Shown one piece after another: positions 61,528 to 64,000 of a DNA stretch of 64,000 bases. Below the pieces are notes generated by a model. It saw nothing but the letters and a program-made list of their open reading frames with translations. It ran no database searches and had not been told where the DNA came from. Source of the DNA: JAVBOO01 sp031550435. Its GTDB lineage: Bacteria; Bacillota; Clostridia; Lachnospirales; WRAX01. The DNA is taken from the NCBI GenBank assembly GCA_031550435.1, contig JAVBOO010000011.1:20596-84595 (forward strand), written 5' to 3'. The position numbers and the translations under genes are program-made. Position 1 is the first letter of the stretch; each line of letters opens with the position of its first letter.

Positions 61528-61830
61528 CTACATGCCCTGGAATATTTCGATTTCCTTACTGTTTTCCTTAAGCTGTACTATAGCTTTTTTGCGCTTTGCG
61601 GTCGTACCGTATTTATAAGTACGAGTGCGTTTTTTTCTGCCAATGAGGTTGATAGTGTTGACATATTCGACTACCGCGCCGTCAAACATCTTTTCAACCG
61701 CCTGTCTGATCTGAACCTTTGTAGCATCGGGATGAACGAAGAACGAATATTTTTTATTCTGCATGTCGTTCATGCTTCTCTCAGTGATAACAGGCTTAAG
61801 TATAATGTCGTAATATTTTAAATCGGCCAT
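61528..61830 (-). CDS. rplW: Large ribosomal subunit protein L23
   Basis: 100-residue exit-tunnel protein that docks SRP and trigger factor: ILKPVITERSMNDMQNKKYS and VQIRQAVEKMFDG. Its ATG overlaps the rplD stop by one base. Confidence 0.98.
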   Translation of the reverse strand: MADLKYYDIILKPVITERSMNDMQNKKYSFFVHPDATKVQIRQAVEKMFDGAVVEYVNTINLIGRKKRTRTYKYGTTAKRKKAIVQLKENSKEIEIFQGM

Positions 61831-62450
61831 TATGCGTACACCTCCCCGATTTTTTCTACGGCAGCCTTCGTAAGTATAAGGTTGTCGTACTTGAGGATCT
61901 CATACGGGCTGATCGTGTTAACCGTAGCCGTAAGGAAGCCTTCAATGTTTCTTGCCGAAAGGTATATGTTGTCGTTAGGTTCAGCAAGAACCAACAAACC
62001 TCTTCCGACCTTTATATTCTTGAAAATTTCGTTCATAGCCTTTGTTTTTACGCCGTCGAGTTTAATCTCGTCAACAACGATAATGTTGTTATCGGCAAGC
62101 TTTGACGAAAGAGCGCATTTCATGGCAAGTTTCTTGACTTTTTTGTTAAGCTTTAATCTGAATTCCCTCGGCTTCGGAGCGAAGGCAACGCCGCCGCCTA
62201 CCCACTGCGGAGAACGTATCGAACCCTGTCTTGACCTGCCGCTGCCCTTTTGCGGACGAGGCTTGATTCCGCCGCCGCTTACTTCGGCACGGGTTTTTGC
62301 CGACTGCGTGCCCTGACGCTGATTTGCCAAATACGCCACAACCGACATATGAAGTACATGTTCGTTTATCTCAACGTTGAAAATATCGTCCTTCAGCTCG
62401 ATTGTGCCTGCGGACTGTCCTTTTTGATTTAACATGTTTAAAGTTGACAT
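61830..62450 (-). CDS. rplD: Large ribosomal subunit protein L4
   Basis: 206-residue protein lining the exit tunnel, with the tunnel loop RPQKGSGRSRQGSIRSPQWV and GGGVAFAPKPR. In E. coli L4 also represses the S10 operon through its leader; the leader here has a terminator hairpin, so the same idea deserves testing. Confidence 0.98.
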   Translation of the reverse strand: MSTLNMLNQKGQSAGTIELKDDIFNVEINEHVLHMSVVAYLANQRQGTQSAKTRAEVSGGGIKPRPQKGSGRSRQGSIRSPQWVGGGVAFAPKPREFRLKLNKKVKKLAMKCALSSKLADNNIIVVDEIKLDGVKTKAMNEIFKNIKVGRGLLVLAEPNDNIYLSARNIEGFLTATVNTISPYEILKYDNLILTKAAVEKIGEVYA

Positions 62451-62471
62451 TTTGCTCCTCCTTTCCTAAGA

Positions 62472-63104
62472 CTACTTTGTCTTAACCGTATCTTTGATAA
62501 AGACGATTGAGCCGTTTGCGCCCGGGATTGCGCCCTTTATCAGCAATATATTTTTATCGGCATCGGCTCTGACTACCGTCAGGTTCTGAACAGTTACTTT
62601 TACCGAACCCATGTGACCGGGCATTCTCTTGCCTTTTCTGACTTTACCCGGCGTAGACGAGTTAGCCATAGCGCCTGTGCCTCTGTGATATTTTGAACCG
62701 TGGCTCATGGGTCCTCTGTGCATTCCGTGTCTCTTGATGGAACCCTGGTAGCCTTTACCTTTGGAAATACCGCTTACGTCCACTTTGTCGCCTGCGGTAA
62801 ACACATCGGCTTTGATCTCCCTGCCGACTTCGTAGCCTGCCGTGGATTCGAGCCTGAGCTCTTTAAGGATCTTTCTGGGCGAAACGCCTGCCTTGTCAAA
62901 GTGACCTTTAACGGGCTTTGTTACATGCTTGATCTTCACATCGCCGTAGCCGACTTGAATAGCGTCGTAACCGTCGTTATCTTTCGTTTTTTTCTGAACT
63001 ATTACGTTCGGGCTTGCTTCGAGTACCGTAACGGGTATCAAAGCGCCTTTTTCGCCAAAAATCTGAGTCATGCCGACTTTTTTGGCAATAATTGCCTTCT
63101 TCAT
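62472..63104 (-). CDS. rplC: Large ribosomal subunit protein L3
   Basis: 210-residue early 50S assembly protein starting MKKAIIAKKVGMTQIFGEKG, with the loop reaching the catalytic centre (SHGSKYHRGTGAMANSSTPG). Confidence 0.98.
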   Translation of the reverse strand: MKKAIIAKKVGMTQIFGEKGALIPVTVLEASPNVIVQKKTKDNDGYDAIQVGYGDVKIKHVTKPVKGHFDKAGVSPRKILKELRLESTAGYEVGREIKADVFTAGDKVDVSGISKGKGYQGSIKRHGMHRGPMSHGSKYHRGTGAMANSSTPGKVRKGKRMPGHMGSVKVTVQNLTVVRADADKNILLIKGAIPGANGSIVFIKDTVKTK

Positions 63105-63184
63105 ACTACACCTCCGTTTATTAGCGGATTACCCCCTTGTCAGAGAGCAATCATAACGTTCCGCACCGCGGAACAGCACCCCTA

Positions 63185-63496
63185 TTATAAAAGCTTAAGA
63201 GTGATATCAACGCCTTCGGGTATATCGAGACGTTTAAGAGCATCTGCCGTTTTAGCCGTAGGCATAAGAATGTCGATCAGACGCTTGTGGGTTCTCATTT
63301 CAAACTGTTCTCTCGAATCCTTGTTAACATGCACGGAACGAAGGATTGTGATTACTTCCCTCTTCGTCGGCAGAGGAATCGGTCCGCTGATTTCAGCCCC
63401 TGTCTTTTTAGCCGTATCGACAATCGTCTGCGCGGTCTTATCAAGTACATGGTGATCATACGCCTTAAGAGTTACCCTGATTTTTTCGTTAGCCAC
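63185..63496 (-). CDS. rpsJ: Small ribosomal subunit protein S10
   Basis: First gene of the cluster; S10 (NusE) is a 30S head protein and antitermination factor. The 103-residue product has IRVTLKAYDHHVLDKTAQTI and GPIPLPTKREVITILRSVHV. The start is a GTG at 63496, 7 nt after AAGGAGG. Confidence 0.98.
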   Translation of the reverse strand: MANEKIRVTLKAYDHHVLDKTAQTIVDTAKKTGAEISGPIPLPTKREVITILRSVHVNKDSREQFEMRTHKRLIDILMPTAKTADALKRLDIPEGVDITLKLL

Positions 63497-63757
63497 TGAA
63501 GCTCCTCCTTATTTTGAGGTCCAACCTGTTACTGTACACTTAGCCGGGTGTGTCATAAGTTTTCTGACAAAAAAACAAACAATAAAATCCGAACGCCTAG
63601 CGTTCATTGTTTGTTCGCCGCAACCTCTGTGATTGTACAGCGACACTGTCGTCCATGTTTAAAACCGGACATGGCTCCACAGGAACTACCCGCACTCGCG
63701 GCAACCTCCCGTTTCTCAGCCGTTCCGAGCATATAAATATGCCCGAAATGTCACAAC
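63497..63757 (-). promoter_or_regulatory. 5' leader of the S10-spc-alpha cluster
   Basis: A leader of about 260 nt lies between the predicted start site and rpsJ. Upstream of the terminator it contains CCATGT/ACATGG and ACAG/CTGT hairpins and a GCCGC segment that can pair with GCGGC next to the terminator base, a possible alternative fold. No long frame is present. Confidence 0.5.
63569..63615 (-). terminator. Leader terminator hairpin (attenuator) of the S10 cluster
   Basis: Read on the minus strand, AACAAACAAT pairs perfectly with ATTGTTTGTT, enclosing a second hairpin GAACGC-TAG-GCGTTC, and is followed by at least five further T residues. It lies about 140 nt after the predicted transcription start and 73 nt before rpsJ, so it would end transcription before any gene unless read-through is regulated. 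Confidence 0.75.
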
Positions 63758-63763
63758 TTTTGT

Positions 63764-63792
63764 ATTATACATGACGAATGTGGCGAATGCAA
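63764..63792 (-). promoter_or_regulatory. Promoter of the S10-spc-alpha cluster
   Basis: On the minus strand TTGCAT (63792-63787), a 17-bp spacer and TATAAT (63769-63764), with A/T-rich DNA upstream that could act as an UP element. Confidence 0.75.
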
Positions 63793-64000
63793 GCTTTTTT
63801 TGAAATTTTGCTACGCCGGAAAATATTATAATTTCCAAAAGCACCGGCATAATATTTCCTGCTGTCAATAATTTATAAAAATTTCATAGTATGACAGATA
63901 ATAAACGCATAAAAATTTCAGTCAAAAAGGGGACGATTGGGGGCTACTCGCCCCCAAACCCCTCGGCCTCTGAATTAAAGTGAAATAAAACGGGTAAGAT
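63793..64000. other. Upstream of the S10 promoter
   Basis: AT-rich noncoding DNA. TTGGGGG-CTACTCG-CCCCCAA at 63937-63957 forms a 7-bp hairpin but has no T-run, so it is not a clear terminator. No gene is visible up to the window end. Confidence 0.4.

Noticed and set aside
63937..63957. G/C hairpin near the right edge as a terminator
   Set aside because: It lacks a T-run on either strand and the upstream gene is outside the window.

Overview
The window is a chromosomal segment of a Gram-positive anaerobe, most likely a member of the Clostridia (Firmicutes). The evidence is the Firmicutes-type S10-spc-alpha ribosomal cluster with a KOW-domain gene between map and infA, the zinc-ribbon (type Z) S14, a Noc/ParB gene after rsmG, FtsY with a long acidic N-terminus, a sodium-pumping decarboxylase, strong GGAGG ribosome binding sites, frequent TTG/GTG starts and no sign of outer-membrane genes. 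The species cannot be named from sequence alone.

Layout. 1-4361 (minus) is the 5' part of a very large secreted, beta-rich surface protein that runs off the left edge. 5293-9855 (plus) is gyrB-gyrA. 9977-12344 (minus) is a BlaR1/BlaI-like sensor-repressor pair with a clustered operator. 12572-15614 holds small hypotheticals, a DUF1294 membrane protein, rsmG and noc/parB. 15950-18906 (plus) is a TetR-ABC-permease efflux operon. 19131-20440 (plus) encodes a two-subunit acetate/acetoacetate-type CoA-transferase, convergent with a tripartite tricarboxylate transporter tctC-tctB-tctA (minus, 23892-20703). 24133-30624 (minus) carries pepD, ftsY and smc. 30639-35461 (minus) is a MoxR-DUF58-transglutaminase operon. 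lepB follows at 35573-36112. cheW-cheA-cheR (minus, 36672-40047) and cheB (plus, 44008-44982) flank a plus-strand sodium-pump decarboxylase operon oadA-oadG-biotin carrier-oadB (40477-43764). A GNAT acetyltransferase and a secreted DUF6273-like/Big_2 protein follow. 47475-63496 (minus) is one long cluster of 31 genes from rpsJ to rplQ, including secY, adk, map, infA and rpoA. A sigma-A-like promoter and a leader terminator precede it, and a strong terminator ends it.

The striking feature beyond the genes is the density of short dispersed repeats in intergenic DNA. Family R1 (about 110 bp, five copies) folds into conserved hairpins with compensatory and wobble-preserving changes. Family R2 (130-165 bp, three copies plus a remnant) has MITE-like ends and one copy is split by another palindromic insert. 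Family R3 (158 bp, one complete copy plus solo ends) has about 23-bp imperfect inverted termini. Two of these repeats provide the stop codon of the preceding gene (noc and the ABC permease), and one R1 copy lies inside the tct operon. I recognise no transposase, prophage, CRISPR array, tRNA or rRNA in the window.

The S10 leader contains a hairpin followed by a T-run between the promoter and rpsJ, which suggests transcription attenuation of the whole cluster. I see no clear defence island or biosynthetic cluster. The best candidates for something undescribed are the R1 structured repeat and the S10-leader attenuator.
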